This document shows, piece after piece, positions 1 to 11,270 of a DNA stretch of 64,000 nucleotides; the first letter of the stretch is position 1, and each line of letters begins with the position of its first letter. The stretch comes from Sarcocystis neurona. Lineage: Eukaryota; Apicomplexa; Conoidasida; Eucoccidiorida; Sarcocystidae. The position numbers and the translations under genes were made by a program. Under the pieces are notes generated by a model. The model had not been told where the DNA came from and searched no databases. It saw only the letters and a program-made list of their open reading frames with translations. The stretch covers positions 6,513,255-6,577,254 of the forward strand of contig KL647289.1 in the NCBI GenBank assembly GCA_000727475.1. Direction: 5' to 3'.

Positions 1-351
1 GCGACGTCTACCTGCTTCATTTCCCTGTCAGAAAGGCTGTGCGAGGCTGGGTCTCCTTGCTGCTGCTGTTCCTGACTTTGATCCTCTTCATCCTCACAAA
101 ACTCAGCAGCAGCAGCAGGTCGTGACGGGCGAGATGCCGCCGCGGCTCCGTTCACGTTTGCCTCGTCGCACCCCATCTGCTGCACGTCGTTCTTGCTGCT
201 GCTGCTGCTGGCAGACGTTGCTGCTGCGTCCCGTTGCTGCTGCTTCTCCCTCTGCAGCAGGAGCAGCTGGGCAGCCAGTTCTGCCGGCAGGGCCTCCTTC
301 ACGAACACCGCCGCCTGCCGCCCGCCGTGGCCGTCGAAGACTCCGAAGACT
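1..351 (-). CDS. PP2C-type protein phosphatase, internal exon (partial gene)
   Basis: The minus-strand frame reads RVFGVFDGHGGRQAAVFVKE right after a splice acceptor at 351/352 (ggggcgcag, preceded by a pyrimidine-rich stretch). FGVFDGHGG is the classic metal-binding motif of PPM/PP2C Ser/Thr phosphatases; the Asp and Gly of DGHGG help hold the two metal ions. The helix that normally follows (EALPAELAAQLLLLQREK) is present. The frame then runs into a low-complexity insert with Gln, Ala and Ser runs and an acidic EDEEDQSQEQQQQ stretch, typical of coccidian proteins, and is still open at base 1. The exon is entered with one leftover base of a codon. The rest of the catalytic domain lies beyond the left edge, and upstream exons should lie at higher coordinates but were not found. 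The family call is firm; substrate and localisation are unknown. Confidence 0.8.
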
Positions 352-359
352 CTGCGCCC

Positions 360-720
360 CACCACGGCCCCCCCACGGACGGCGTCACCGGCGACACGGA
401 GATGGCAGAGACAGCAGACACAGAGAGACAGAGACGTGGGAGACAGGGAGACACGCGAAGAAGTCGGACCGCGCAGCAGACGTGCCACACACGTACGGAG
501 ACGGGAAGGACGCCCACGCTGAGACGCCGTCGGCCTGCAAACTCCTCGCTGACGTGGGCGCGGAGAAACCTCCAAGAAGCCACCCAAGACGGGGGAGACG
601 GAGACGCGAAAAGAGAGAAAAGTAGGGAGGAAGAGGAGGAAAAGAAGCAGACAAGCCGACAGCAAAGTGCGTAGGAACAGAGACTGCAGGTGTACTGCGG
701 TTACGGTCTTTCTCTGAGGA
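360..720. other. no supported exon; purine-rich plus strand, probably PP2C intron
   Basis: The plus strand is rich in GAGA and GAAGA and several frames stay open because of that bias. On the minus strand this is a pyrimidine-rich tract just before the PP2C exon acceptor, so intron sequence is the simplest reading. Confidence 0.4.
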
Positions 721-739
721 TTGCCCAATACGTACATAC

Positions 740-1340
740 TTTACCTACACAAATCTATACGTATACGCACACTCCCTGCGTGCGCATCCTCTTACACATA
801 CATACAAATATTCATACGTATAGACACTCTCTGCATGCGCCTTGAGCTCCATTAGATAGACATACATATTTATACGTGTACACATCCTCTGAATGCGCCT
901 CGTCCTGTATATAGTCATACGTGTATACACACCCTTTGCATGCGCGTCGGCCTACATGTACATATATATATATATATACGTTCACCTATATATACTCAAA
1001 TCTATATACACATGCATATATACACACCCCCTGGGGGCAGTGCCATAGACATTATATATACACTGTTTTATCTATATATATATACATATATAGATAGACG
1101 GATAGAGATTCGTACGCGTATACATGTATCTTCATACAGGTGCAGCTGTATGTGTATACACTCATATTGATATATGGACGTATATATACATACCCCCTGA
1201 GGACAGCTCCATCTGTCGAGGACGCTCCGACTGTGCGACACGCATATGCCGATACCGAACAGACGCAGAGATAGAAAGACAGTGCGAGAGACAGACATAC
1301 ACACATACATACACATACACATATATATATATTTGTCTAG
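740..1340. repeat. compound minisatellite and TATACA microsatellite
   Basis: From about 745 to 960 a unit of roughly 65 bp recurs about four times; each copy carries a CTCTGCATGCGCCTCG-like core followed by a TACGTGTATACAC stretch. It passes into (TA)n/TATACATATA sequence to about 1340. Many short Tyr/Ile-rich open frames here are products of the repeat. Confidence 0.8.
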
Positions 1341-1424
1341 ACAGGAGGAGAGGACTAGAGAGATTGAGAAGCAGAGAACATTTTATATATGTACATGTAC
1401 ATATATTTATGTATATTCCTCTAC

Positions 1425-1650
1425 AGAGAGTGAGAAGCAAGAAGCAAGATACACATATATATCTACACAGAGAGCGAGGAGCAGAAAACAAGATACACAT
1501 ATGTGTATATACACACACATATATACATATATATATAAATGTACAGAGAGCGAGGAGCAGAAGACAGTACACATATATACATATATGTATACATAATATA
1601 TATACAGAGAGCGAGGAGCAGAAGACAAGATACATGTATGTATATGCATA
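1425..1650. repeat. four spaced copies of a ~30-bp CAGAGAGCGAGGAGCAGAAG module
   Basis: The purine-rich module CAGAGAGCGAGGAGCAGAAG, followed by ACAAGATACA, occurs four times (first copy more diverged: GAGTGAGAAGCAAGAAG), each separated by a TATACATATG microsatellite of variable length. Confidence 0.85.
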
Positions 1651-1659
1651 TGTGTATCT

Positions 1660-3400
1660 CTCTGCAGATGCGAAGACAGGGGGGAGCAGACTGGGAAGCT
1701 CACGCGAAGTCGCAGGCAGAGAGGGTTGGTTGAAAGGGGAGCAGCGATGGCAGCATCAAGTGTTCGTCTTCCATCTGCTTCCGTACGCCTTTGTCTCCGT
1801 AGCAGGAAGCGAGAACGTGATAATTGCCTGCACGTGCATGCGAGCGCGCGGGGAGAGGGGAAGACGCACACGTGAGGGGGAAGACAGCAGCACTGCACTA
1901 CACACAGATGTGTCGTCTGCGATCTTCGCCATTTTTTTTTTCTCCAAAAAGGGCTCGTCCTGGTGTTTGTTGAATTGCCTGCTTTATTTGAACAGGTCCC
2001 AATCGACAGGTGTCAATGTCCGTCGGAGAAGCACCTGCAGTTTCCTTCCCTCTACGACACCAGTACTTCTGCAGCAGGGCTTCCGTTCTCCCCTGCACCG
2101 GTTCCCCAGCTCCCGCGCGCAAGCCATCAAACACATGTATGCGTGAGTTGCGGCCGCAACTCCTATATACATATATGTATAGACACATCCAGAACTTGCC
2201 CCCTGGCACACCTGCATTATGTACGTACATATTTACTACACACGGGTGTATGTGGCCCGGGGGTTAGAGACGTCTCCACCGTTTGCACAGACACGTAACA
2301 GACCCTGCAACGCAGAAATTCGCCGCGTCGGAGTCTGTGCACGGGGCGAGGGAAGCGGATCGATATGGAGAGAAGTTCGCAGTAGAACGACCCCACGGAC
2401 AAGACACATGAGCCGCGTCGGAGGAAGAGCCCATCTTCCCCTTCCCTTCCTCTTCTCCCCTGTGCACCGTGCTGCTCGTAGCCAACAAGCGGGTCACGAA
2501 CACAAGAGAACAACGCGGTCGGCCTTCCCCTTCTCCTCCCCCTCGAATACACAAGGCCTTCGCAGAGAAACGCATCGACGCCGACACCCACGCTGTCGAA
2601 GTCTCCTCCTACACACACGTATATCAACACACGTATGCTGCGCTTGTCAGCAGCATACGCAGGGGTCAGACGCACGCCTCTACATACGTATGTGTGGGGA
2701 TGGATGTAGGGAGACAAAAGACACGTGCTCGCGCCTCGTCGCGGGCTTCGGCTCCTGGCACTTCCCATATGTCTCTTCTTCAGCGGCCGACGTTCTCTGG
2801 AAGTGCTCATAAATACAAGAAATGCTGGGGGAGGATGAGGAAAGCGAATTCCACCGGAAAGGCGCAGCACGTTGCGGGGGAGAGACGAGACTTCTTCGAA
2901 CTCACTGACGGTGGACAAATGCGACCACCTCGGCGGTGGGACCTACCCGGGACACACCCACGCTTTCTCTTCCCACACTGCTGCGGCTTGGTATGTACGC
3001 ACATCTGCATGCATATTTATGAATAATAGAGATCCACACATACGGAGTTCGAGCAGCGTGGCCGTGGACACCCCGAGACGAGCCCGAGCTTTCTCTTGAT
3101 CCACTGCTGCCGCTTAGTAGACACCCACACATACGTAGATTAGCATGTATAATAAGTATGTATACATACACTTCCACATTTACGCCTCAGTCACACATAC
3201 ATGTAGGCATGCAGTGGTTCCGTGTCGCAGGCGCTCGTGGCTGGCAACACATCTCATTCGTGTCTTGCAGACAGTGTCCACAAACTCACTTGGTAATACA
3301 TACACATACATATTTGTGTGTGCATGCATAGATATATATATATGTATGTGTACAGGAGGACGCGTTATCTTCGGCAGACATTCGGCCGTTAGAGCACCCT
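1660..3400. other. no convincing gene; one imperfect internal duplication
   Basis: GC-richer, with overlapping open frames on both strands and no pair of exons whose splice phases agree. Around 2955-3010 and 3075-3135 a segment with GCTTTCTCTT, then CACTGCTGC(G/C)GCTT and ACACATACG recurs imperfectly. Exons of the PP2C gene could lie here, but none could be recognised. Confidence 0.4.
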
Positions 3401-3880
3401 TTTTCAAGAGATAAATGGAGAAAAACAGGGCCCCTCTTCTGTCTTCTTTTTCGGTCCGTGTCTCTCTGTCTCTGTCTCCGTGTCTCCTTGTTGCACCTGC
3501 GTCAGTCCTCCCTTCTTACCGTACTTGACGCAGCAGTTGCTGCTCTCGGTTTGTCGTCGCTTCAGCTGCGGCTCCCGGCCGCCCGGCAGGCCCTCTCCAT
3601 ATCTTTTGACCAGCATTTTGGGGAAGTCGCTCCGTCCGACACACCTCTGCTTCGTCGCGTCCTGAGGAAAGTTGAAAGTTTACTTCTTCTGCACGTCTGT
3701 TTCCTGCTGCCTACAAATAAACTTGCGCATGCATACACAAGCGCACACACACAGAGGCACGCATACACACGCACACACATCACAACAAGAGAGGGGAAAG
3801 CAGACGCAACGCACGCAGAGATATTCGAAGAAAAACAGACGCAGCCACAGACAGCCACAGACACACACAGACACACACAT
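3400..3880. other. no supported gene; pyrimidine-rich then CACACA-rich sequence
   Basis: 3430-3720 is TCTCTG/CTTCTG-rich and 3720-3880 is rich in CACACA and ACAGACACA. Both strands have open frames without splice support. Confidence 0.35.
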
Positions 3881-4079
3881 GACACGCGTATATACATATA
3901 TACATATATATATACATAGATATATGTGCGACGCTTCTGGAAGGTAGACAAGCGCAGAGCCTGATGCAGGCAGAGTGGCCTGCAGCGAGGGGAAGCCTAC
4001 ACACGTGTGGCTCTTTCTGCGTACGCGGACACAACGACACTTCGCCGGATCAAATTCGTAGAGGCACCTGCATGTGTCT

Positions 4080-4116
<37 letters not shown>

Positions 4117-4540
4117 GAGACGTACAGAGTCATCACCGGCAAATCTGTCTAAGTAGTCATACATGTATATACTTACGTAAACCTACAGAGTCACGGGGCA
4201 ATGTGTCTGAATACTCATATATATATATATATACATACTTACATAGAGAAACAGAGTCCGGTGCAAATGTGTTTACACACATATTATATACACATGTATG
4301 TCCTTACACAGACATACAGAGTAATGTGGGAATGTGCCTACATATCCGTATGTACATATGTTTCGATATACATATACACGGGGATGCATGCACGCTCCTT
4401 CATGGACACATACGTATATGTGGACGTGTGTATGTGACGTTGGAACGCAGACGCACACCAATACACATACATACACACACGCACACCTACTTGGGCTCGA
4501 TTATCCACATATATGTGTATCTGCTGTCGTTGTCGTTGTT
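3880..4540. repeat. (TA)n microsatellites and a ~65-bp minisatellite
   Basis: Between about 4110 and 4350 a unit containing ACAGAGTCAYRGGGCAATGTGTCT followed by a CATATATATA spacer and ACTTAC recurs four to five times with divergence. (TA)n blocks flank it (for example 4085-4113). Confidence 0.75.
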
Positions 4541-4559
4541 AATCCGCGTGGAAAGAAGA

Positions 4560-5020
4560 AGCTTGCTGCAGTGCAACTTTCTCTTCTTGCGGGCACGCGA
4601 CGTGCTGCTGCTGCTGCGGCCAATACTGCTGCCTTCTCTCGTGCCGCAGACCTCACTGCCGCGGCACCAGGGCTGCTGCTGGTGCTGCCCGAGGTGCTGC
4701 TGCTGCTCCGGCTCCTGCTGGTGCTGCCGTTAGTCCTGGTGCTGCCGTTAGTCCTGGTGCTGCTCGAGAAGGAGCTGCTGCTGTTGCGTTCCCCGTCTGA
4801 CGCAGTGTCGCGTGCTGCTGGTGGTGCTGCGCCCTTGGCCCCAGCAGGCGAAGCTGCTGCTGCTGCTGTTGCTCCGACCTGCTCCGCCGCCGGCGCTGCT
4901 GCTGCGGCTCCTGCAGTTGTTCCTCTGGCCCAGCGTCTCCTGCGACTGACACGTCGAGTTGCCGCAGTTGCTGCTGCTGCTGCTGGGACATTCACGCTGG
5001 CTTTTCTCCTGCTGACGAAA
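4560..5020 (-). CDS. possible Gln/Ala-rich exon in a CAG tract
   Basis: The plus strand is CTG-rich, so the minus strand is CAG-rich. A minus-strand acceptor (gctttcgtcagcag) lies near 5020, and a frame after it reads SQQQQQQLRQLDVSVAGDAG and then EEQLQEPQQQRRRRSRSEQQ. This is the least monotonous of three open minus frames (the others read poly-Ser/Thr and poly-Ala). A 15-bp unit encoding GLTAAP-like residues is repeated near 4730-4760. No second exon with a matching phase was found, so gene, frame and ends are uncertain. Confidence 0.3.
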
Positions 5021-5269
5021 GCATCTCCCTCCTCGCTGTCCCCTGCTCCTCCTTTGCCTCGATCTTCTCTCTCTGTCCTTCCTTTCTCTGCTTTCCCTAT
5101 CTCTTCCCGCCCCTCCTACTTTCCGCAGGTTTCGCTTTCTGCTTCCTGACCTGCTGCTGCTGCAGTTGCTACACGCCTTCCCCTTCTTCCACGCCGCTCC
5201 ACGTCCACAGCGGCAGGCATCCCCCAAGCTGCTCCCCACTACGCAGGTTCTAACAGTAAATATCTTCAC

Positions 5270-5600
5270 GTTACCCCCTACACACATATGTACATATGTA
5301 GTGTCTACCTACGCATATACTTCCATACATATATATATATATAACGCATACCTATATGCGTATGGTTGGTAATACACGTACACATGTACATATACATATA
5401 TATAGGGAGAGAGACAATAACATCTCCTCACACATATACTTGCATAGAGAGAACAGAGATATTTACATTATACGTAGCATCTACCTATGTACATACCCAC
5501 ATTACATACATGTATATACGTATATAACAACACCCCAGCCCTATACTGGCATGTGTATATATATGTGTTTTCCACGTGTGTTAGTAACGAGGAAGATTCA
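5270..5600. repeat. TATACATATG microsatellite
   Basis: Alternating TATACATATG, ACATATATATA and TATATAGGGAGAGAGA sequence; open frames in it are Tyr/Ile/His-rich artefacts. Confidence 0.75.
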
Positions 5601-5619
5601 CATCCAACAGACAAAGAGA

Positions 5620-6040
5620 AGCACAGCTTTTCGTCTACTTTTCCTTTCCTTTCCCAACACCAGTGTCATCCGCGTCACAGAGACTTCGCGCTGCAGTGCG
5701 CTGCATACGCAAAGAAGAGAGGCCGTTCAAGTCCGGCCACGTCGTCGTGCGAGAAGATGACTTTCCACTTTTTCACGCAGAATCGACGAATTTCCTTCTT
5801 TGACAATTTACCCAACATGTGCAAACACACGACAAAATCACAAACGCCGAGGCTACTGCGGGGAAGATAACGTCGCCGTCTCTCACCTGTACTATGACGG
5901 TGTGTGTGCATGTGTCATTCCTTCATATATATATGTGTGTTTATATATATATGTGTGTAGAGACACTTTTCCGTGCATTCCGGCTTCGTTGGAATGGCTG
6001 CCGAAGAAACTTCGCTTGACGCTGTCGACGATCTGAGCGG
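5620..6040. other. no supported gene; competing open frames on both strands
   Basis: Around 5680-5880 both a minus frame (reading LGVCDFVVCLHMLGKLSKKE) and a plus frame (FHFFTQNRRISFFDNLPNMC) look protein-like, but neither has splice sites that link it to another exon. A short TA microsatellite lies at 5920-5965. Confidence 0.3.
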
Positions 6041-6059
6041 TGGAATTCCCCCGTCCCCG

Positions 6060-6276
6060 TACAAACGTGGGAGATGCCAGGGGCCTCCTGTTTCTCTGCC
6101 TTTTCTACGAGACCCCCAGGGTGTGCAACTCCTACCACTTCGACTTCTCCTACGAAGACTCTCTGCAGTCGCCCACGAATGAATCCTGGACAGCCGCGCA
6201 AATCAGCGTCTCCTTAGCACGAGGAATGCCAATAGACGTGCCACTTCCCCGCGTCGTCCTACGCAGGCGACGGTAG
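6060..6276 (+). CDS. possible HORMA-like exon
   Basis: A plus frame reads ARGLLFLCLFYETPRVCNSY followed by HFDFSYEDSLQS. The pattern of a hydrophobic strand, a Tyr-x-x-Pro turn and SYxFxFSY resembles the HORMA-domain stretch of HORMAD1/Hop1-type proteins, where an ESYxFxFxY motif follows a LxLYxDP strand. A possible acceptor (gagatgccag) lies at 6080. The frame then becomes unremarkable and stops at 6276. Only this one stretch matches, no flanking exon was found, and other frames here are also open. This is a resemblance rather than an identification. Confidence 0.25.
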
Positions 6277-6279
6277 CGA

Positions 6280-7090
6280 ACCCGCTGCCGGGTTCTTCTG
6301 GAGAGAACCCGAGACCGAAGAAGTCACGGGGAAGGCGAGGGGTCAACGCGGTCATGTGCCCGTGGCCGAAATGACAGAGGCGGACAGGCGTCTGCTTCAC
6401 GGCAGGCCAGACACGTCCACAAGTCACATACACACACATATAAAACCATACGAAGTTGCGCGACTCTTCCAGCGGTTCTGCTTCAAAGAGAGACGAACAG
6501 TGAAGAAGAGACTAAACGTGTGCTTCACACCCTGTGCGGCCGGTTTTCGAGAGGAGGCACACGGTCATCGCTCCAGCCTCTTCAACGTCTGCTCCGACAC
6601 GGGAACAGAGAAACCGTTGCCTCCCGCGTTCCTGGCTCGGCCGTAGCGTCCCTTTGTCCCCCACAAGACGAGAGCCCAGCTGTGTTTGTCGCGCTTGCGC
6701 GCCAGTGCCGTAGACCCCGCACAGAGAGCTTTCGAAGGAGGAACGCCGTAGTAGAAGGACGCAGGGAGGAAGACGAGGAAGGAAGAAAGGAGCGGTGCGA
6801 GAGAACGCGTGCGGGCGCAGGCTGCAAAACGCCCCGCGGGACAACCGGCGGTAACGTGTTACCGGCCGCAGAAATCAACACATCAACGCAAGGAGATCAC
6901 AAGCGGCAGTAAACGACGCGGCAGCAGAATTTCCACCAGCAAAAATATATGCAGCAACAAACTGGTCACAGGCGGGGAACCAACTCAAGCCGCGCGGGAG
7001 AAGCGCAAATGACACGTGTCCTTGCAAGAAGACGACGAGCTGCTGGCCAGGTACAGCACGAAGGGCCAATAAGGGAAGCGCAGAAATTCA
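6280..7090. other. no supported gene
   Basis: Repeat-poor, GC about 55%, open frames on both strands without splice support. A minus frame near 6600-6720 (VGDKGTLRPSQERGRQRFLC) is protein-like but could not be linked to another exon. Confidence 0.3.
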
Positions 7091-7096
7091 CGGAAG

Positions 7097-7474
7097 ATGA
7101 GCAAATCCGTATTTCCTCGTCCGTCGGGTCAACGAATCATTTCCTTGGTGCCTCTTGTGTCTCAGAACACTGAAAGGCTCCGTGCCTTATCATCTGTATT
7201 ACGAACCCACTACACACACAGGCACACGACGACGTGGAGTTGTCGGCCAAAAGTAGAAACGCAGTACAAGACGGACGGGGGCAGAGATGAAAACGATGTC
7301 TCGGACGTATCTGGTGACATGGGAGAAGAAATGCCCCAGCGGCCCCCGCACAAACACACGCGGGACGGAGACCGAGAGAAAGGAGGAAGAAGGCGTAGCA
7401 AAACGAAAAGGTTTGATACGGATATCCAGGTGGTGGACGGCAAGCGGGTAGCCTGTTGTCAGAACTGTCCATGA
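7097..7474 (+). CDS. hypothetical protein, single open frame
   Basis: An ATG-initiated frame of 125 residues in a repeat-poor stretch. It starts MSKSVFPRPSGQRIISLVPL and has an acidic patch (DENDVSDVSGDMGEEM) followed by a basic patch (REKGGRRRSKTKR). It ends DGKRVACCQNCP. No domain is recognised, there is no signal peptide, and no splice sites link it to neighbours. The complementary strand is also partly open (hydrophobic), so chance cannot be excluded. Confidence 0.3.
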   Translation: MSKSVFPRPSGQRIISLVPLVSQNTERLRALSSVLRTHYTHRHTTTWSCRPKVETQYKTDGGRDENDVSDVSGDMGEEMPQRPPHKHTRDGDREKGGRRRSKTKRFDTDIQVVDGKRVACCQNCP

Positions 7475-7479
7475 GGTCC

Positions 7480-9460
7480 GCGCGCGATCCGCTGTGCATA
7501 CGAGAAACTTTGTGTGCATAGGTACCCATCTATACAAACATACACCAGTCCAGTCCTCACGCTGCCATTCCCATGCGGGTGCCCCCACCTCAGGAGGAGG
7601 GGTGTCTGCTACAGACACGCGCGGTCGGCAGTGCGTAGGCGGAATTGTGAAGTTATGGCGGAAGAGAGAACAATTCTTGAAAGTCGGTGAAGCGTGGGCA
7701 ACAACGGACGAGTTTCACACGAAGGAAACGAATACATTCCGCAGGTACGACTCCTCCAGTCTGCTGGCAGCGGCCCGCGGGATTACTCGGCAACGGCGCG
7801 ACGTCAGTGTGAATCTAGTAGCGGTGGTAGTTTGCAAAGCTGACGTCACACACGCGCACAAATGCGCCCGTGAAATGGCCAGGCACGTCGAATCGGAAAT
7901 GAAAAGCCGTTCGGTGGGAGCGTGAGGGGGTAGGGAGAAAAAACAGAATCGACGGTTGCAACGGTGTGTGGTCTGCTCCACAAGTGCACCTCCTTCCTAC
8001 TACGGTGGAGTGCAGACGGCCAATAATTCACCCAAGTACGGCAAAGCGCGCCGAGAAAGCGCTCTGCGGACGCCTCACTTGGGTCAGGAATCCTGCACTT
8101 CAACCACCCAGAATCCGTATCCCATGTTATGAACCTCGACACGTATTGTCTGACGTAATGTCATATCTCCCTTCTACGGCGCATGACAAAGAACAAAAGA
8201 CGAGCTTTTCCCAGCACGTTACAAAAAACCTCTGCCGAGGAGTGGCCGCTGAAAACAAACACGCCCCTCCTGCCTTCGTAGACACATACCTACAAAAAGG
8301 CATATGTACGGATATGTAAGCACATATGCATATGTACACATATAGTGTGGCACACGGGGCGACAGAGACAAAAAGTCTGCAGGGGGCGCATGCGTGCCTA
8401 CATGTCCTTGTGTGGATGGGAAAATCCTGCACGAGCCGAGCAGAATCCACGGGTACGCACGAGTGCACGTTGAAATACACGTTGTGGCTTAATCAAAAGC
8501 CTGGTTCAACTCCGCCGCCGCCGAGATCACGCAAAGCCGAGGAGCGCTTCACACATTGGCACACGTGGAAACACACCTACACAGATGGCAGGGATAGAAA
8601 CAAGAGATTCAACGTACAACGCGATGCACGTACGCAGTCAGTTACCCCCTTCCTGGGCGGAAAGGAGAGAACACGGGAGAAGAAGGAAGCACATCGCTAA
8701 CGAGACGTCGGTATAGGGCCTCACAACGCCCCTTCATGCCCGTACACTAGCAGCTTGCCGGTCAGTGTACTGTATTCGTTTTCCACCACGATGGACTACG
8801 CAATCGCGATAATACGCCCCTCTGTCTCACCATTTCACAAGTGTCTGACACGAAGCGATACGAAGGAGTCCACACGATCACCGTGTCGGACCAACACCGT
8901 TGTTTCACCCGCTCTCGATGCTGCCGCTTTGTCGTTTTTCCACGAAATGAGCTCGCCACAGCTACAAGTGCCCCTCTGCGCCTGGAGCGGCGGAAAAGAC
9001 GGAGGCAGGACACTCAAACGGCGAACTGCGGGCGAGAGATGTGACGGAAGCGGAGTTCGAAATGGAAAGAAAATGCGGCGGATGATATACATGTTTCAGA
9101 AGGACTACAGAGCAACACGTTACACGGAATCCGTCCCGCTCGCGCACGCCCTACCGGCTGTTCCACCGCGTCCCAGAGTCTTTAAGTTTCAGCTATTCAC
9201 ATACCAACATGTTTAATAATTTTCGTGGTGGTAGCAAACGAAATTGGCCACCCGACAGAAAAAACGTGGCAACGCCGCACCCGTGCCGCAGCACGCGCGC
9301 TGCGTGAGGCACTTCTCCGAGGCAAAGCAACGTTTCTGGGCGGGGCACGTGTATTCGTACACGCACACCATCCTTCTGTGGACATCTCCGTGCGGCAAAG
9401 CCGTCGATTCGATGTACTTCAGATTCTCATACGGATATACGCGTCTCTTTATAGAAAGGA
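7480..9460. other. no supported gene
   Basis: Repeat-poor sequence. Several frames of 60-150 codons are open on each strand (for example plus 8755-9216), but none shows a domain or a splice-phase partner. Confidence 0.35.
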
Positions 9461-9463
9461 TGA

Positions 9464-9775
9464 ATGCAGTTGCAGGAAACTGCAGCGCCTCACTCCGGGA
9501 AGCCCCTAGTGTACATTATGAGCCCCAGACTTCCGGATTACAATCCATACACGCAAAGCCACTTCAACAAGACAATTAATGCTTTCGCCTCCCTGAATTC
9601 TCCCTTGGCTCCTACTGGAGTACTTGCTTTATATAATGCTTTCGCCTACCTGTACTTCACTTGGTGTGCTCTGAAGCACTTGCGCCGTACTCGCTGGTAT
9701 GTATATTACGTCGTCTACGACGTGCGCCTCTTGGGGACTGGCTTCAGTACAAAGCGTACGGCTCCTGGGGACTGA
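9464..9775 (+). CDS. hypothetical 103-residue open frame
   Basis: An ATG-initiated plus-strand frame with a fairly natural composition (GKPLVYIMSPRLPDYNPYTQ, then an aromatic, membrane-like stretch ALYNAFAYLYFTWCALKHL). The DNA inside is itself locally repetitive: AATGCTTTCGCCT(C/A)CCTG occurs twice near 9578 and 9637, and GGCTCCT(A/G).TGGRG-like cores recur. No homology is recognised and there is no splice evidence. Confidence 0.2.
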   Translation: MQLQETAAPHSGKPLVYIMSPRLPDYNPYTQSHFNKTINAFASLNSPLAPTGVLALYNAFAYLYFTWCALKHLRRTRWYVYYVVYDVRLLGTGFSTKRTAPGD

Positions 9776-9885
9776 CTTACCTGCACACACACTTTTCTAA
9801 CCAGTTCGAGTTGGAAGTTGTCCTCGATATCAGAGCCCTGTTCGACATAGTTTTTGTTTGTGTGGGAACACCGCAGCTCCAAGAA

Positions 9886-10149
9886 CTAACTGTGGGGAAA
9901 AGCCGTTACGCGCTTTATATCCGCATACAAGCGGTTGTGCAAGTAAACTTTAATAGGAGTACATCTTGACTTACACAGGGAGCCGTGCGACCCGGGTCCC
10001 GGTGGATAAGGCATTCTAGTGATGTTGCTGAATCGCAGCTTTTTTGTCTGAAGACATTCGTATTCAAAAGTTCGTATTCGAACCGTGTTGTTGCGGGGCG
10101 ACTGGCAACGTGAAATCGGCTCGCTTGGGAAAGCAAAAGTGTTTTCCAT
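9886..10149 (-). CDS. hypothetical 87-residue open frame
   Basis: A minus-strand frame from an ATG at 10149 reads MENTFAFPSEPISRCQSPRN and ends YADIKRVTAFPHS. It lies in quiet, repeat-poor sequence. Composition is plausible, but no domain, signal peptide or supporting intron was found. Confidence 0.18.
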   Translation of the reverse strand: MENTFAFPSEPISRCQSPRNNTVRIRTFEYECLQTKKLRFSNITRMPYPPGPGSHGSLCKSRCTPIKVYLHNRLYADIKRVTAFPHS

Positions 10150-11225
10150 ACGCACAATTTCAGCGTACGCCACGGGCGGCGCGATGCGTATATCGACTAC
10201 GCAAAAGTTATCTGCAACTCACGGAGGCATACATAGGAAGATGGGCGGGACGCTCTAGTACCAGAACCTTTGAGAAGTAATGGAAAGACGCAGGACAGCG
10301 TAGATAAAACGGCCACCACAATACATGTGCAGTTTTTGTGTAGTCGCTGGAAGTTGCCACTTAGAAGTGCACAACAGAATAATCAGTGGGAAATTATGCA
10401 CATACGAACTTCCAAAGCGCGGGACGCTAGTGGTGCTGTATGCGTTTACACCGCTTCGTCAGCTGCGACTGAAATTCAGACAGTATAGGTTTACCCCTTG
10501 AGAACAAGCTCCACTGATGTGGTGCAGCAAACACAAGTGAAAGCTCCCGTGTCAGTCTTTCCGGGTAGCGTACGGGATGTGCTGCTTTTATGTGCCAGGA
10601 ATCCTCTGATGTAATCATGTGATTCTAGAACGGAAGTCGTACGCCTGATGCGTTTGAAGTGCCTTTGCCTCTGTAAGTGCCTGGGTATATACAGGGTGTT
10701 TACGCGTTAAACTACACACCTGCCCGTAGTGACTCCCCTCCCATAAGCGCATCACGTGTGGGTAACTACCTTTTATTCAGACGGAAAGACCGCCTCCCTG
10801 GCACCCCTGCAATTGTTGCCACGCCTGCTGCGTCTATAAAGTGCCTCATTGTTGTTCTGCCACACTGTACAATGCCGCTCCAGCTGGGTGAGGGTGAAAA
10901 TTCACCGGCCGATGTGCGACGATGAGTGCAGCTAGCGCTCAAAAGACCAGCACTTCTATGGCTGCTAGTAGTTGGATCACTCCGCTGCTGGCGCGAGTGG
11001 TTGTGCCTGCTACTGGTGATGTCAGCGGCTCTGCTTGAACTAGTTTAGACACAGCTGCTTCGATCACTGCTGGCACTGACCGTTGTCCTGCGTGCTGCTG
11101 CCAACACTGCTGACCTCAGTAGGTTCGTGTGCTGCTTCTTGTGTTACTACAGGCGACGCTTGCTGCGACTGCTCCTTTCACTAACTGCCGTAAAAAATCT
11201 TGTCAGCTGCTCGCGTATGACCTAC
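10150..11225. other. no gene seen
   Basis: Repeat-poor sequence with only short frames. 10960-11180 has scattered GCTGCTxxT triplets, an eroded form of the CTG tracts seen elsewhere. Confidence 0.45.
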
Positions 11226-11226
11226 T

Positions 11227-11257
<31 letters not shown>

Positions 11258-11263
11258 CCACTA
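11226..11263. repeat. (CA)n microsatellite
   Basis: About 16 CA dinucleotides in a row, just downstream of the 3' end of the minus-strand gene at 11271-12940. Confidence 0.95.
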
Positions 11264-11270
11264 TTCAGGT

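Noticed and set aside
385..520. ADGVSAWASFPSPY on the minus strand, resembling the ADGVGGWA motif of another PP2C subgroup
   Set aside because: The adjacent exon already has the FDGHGG motif at the equivalent place, and one protein would not carry both; treated as chance.
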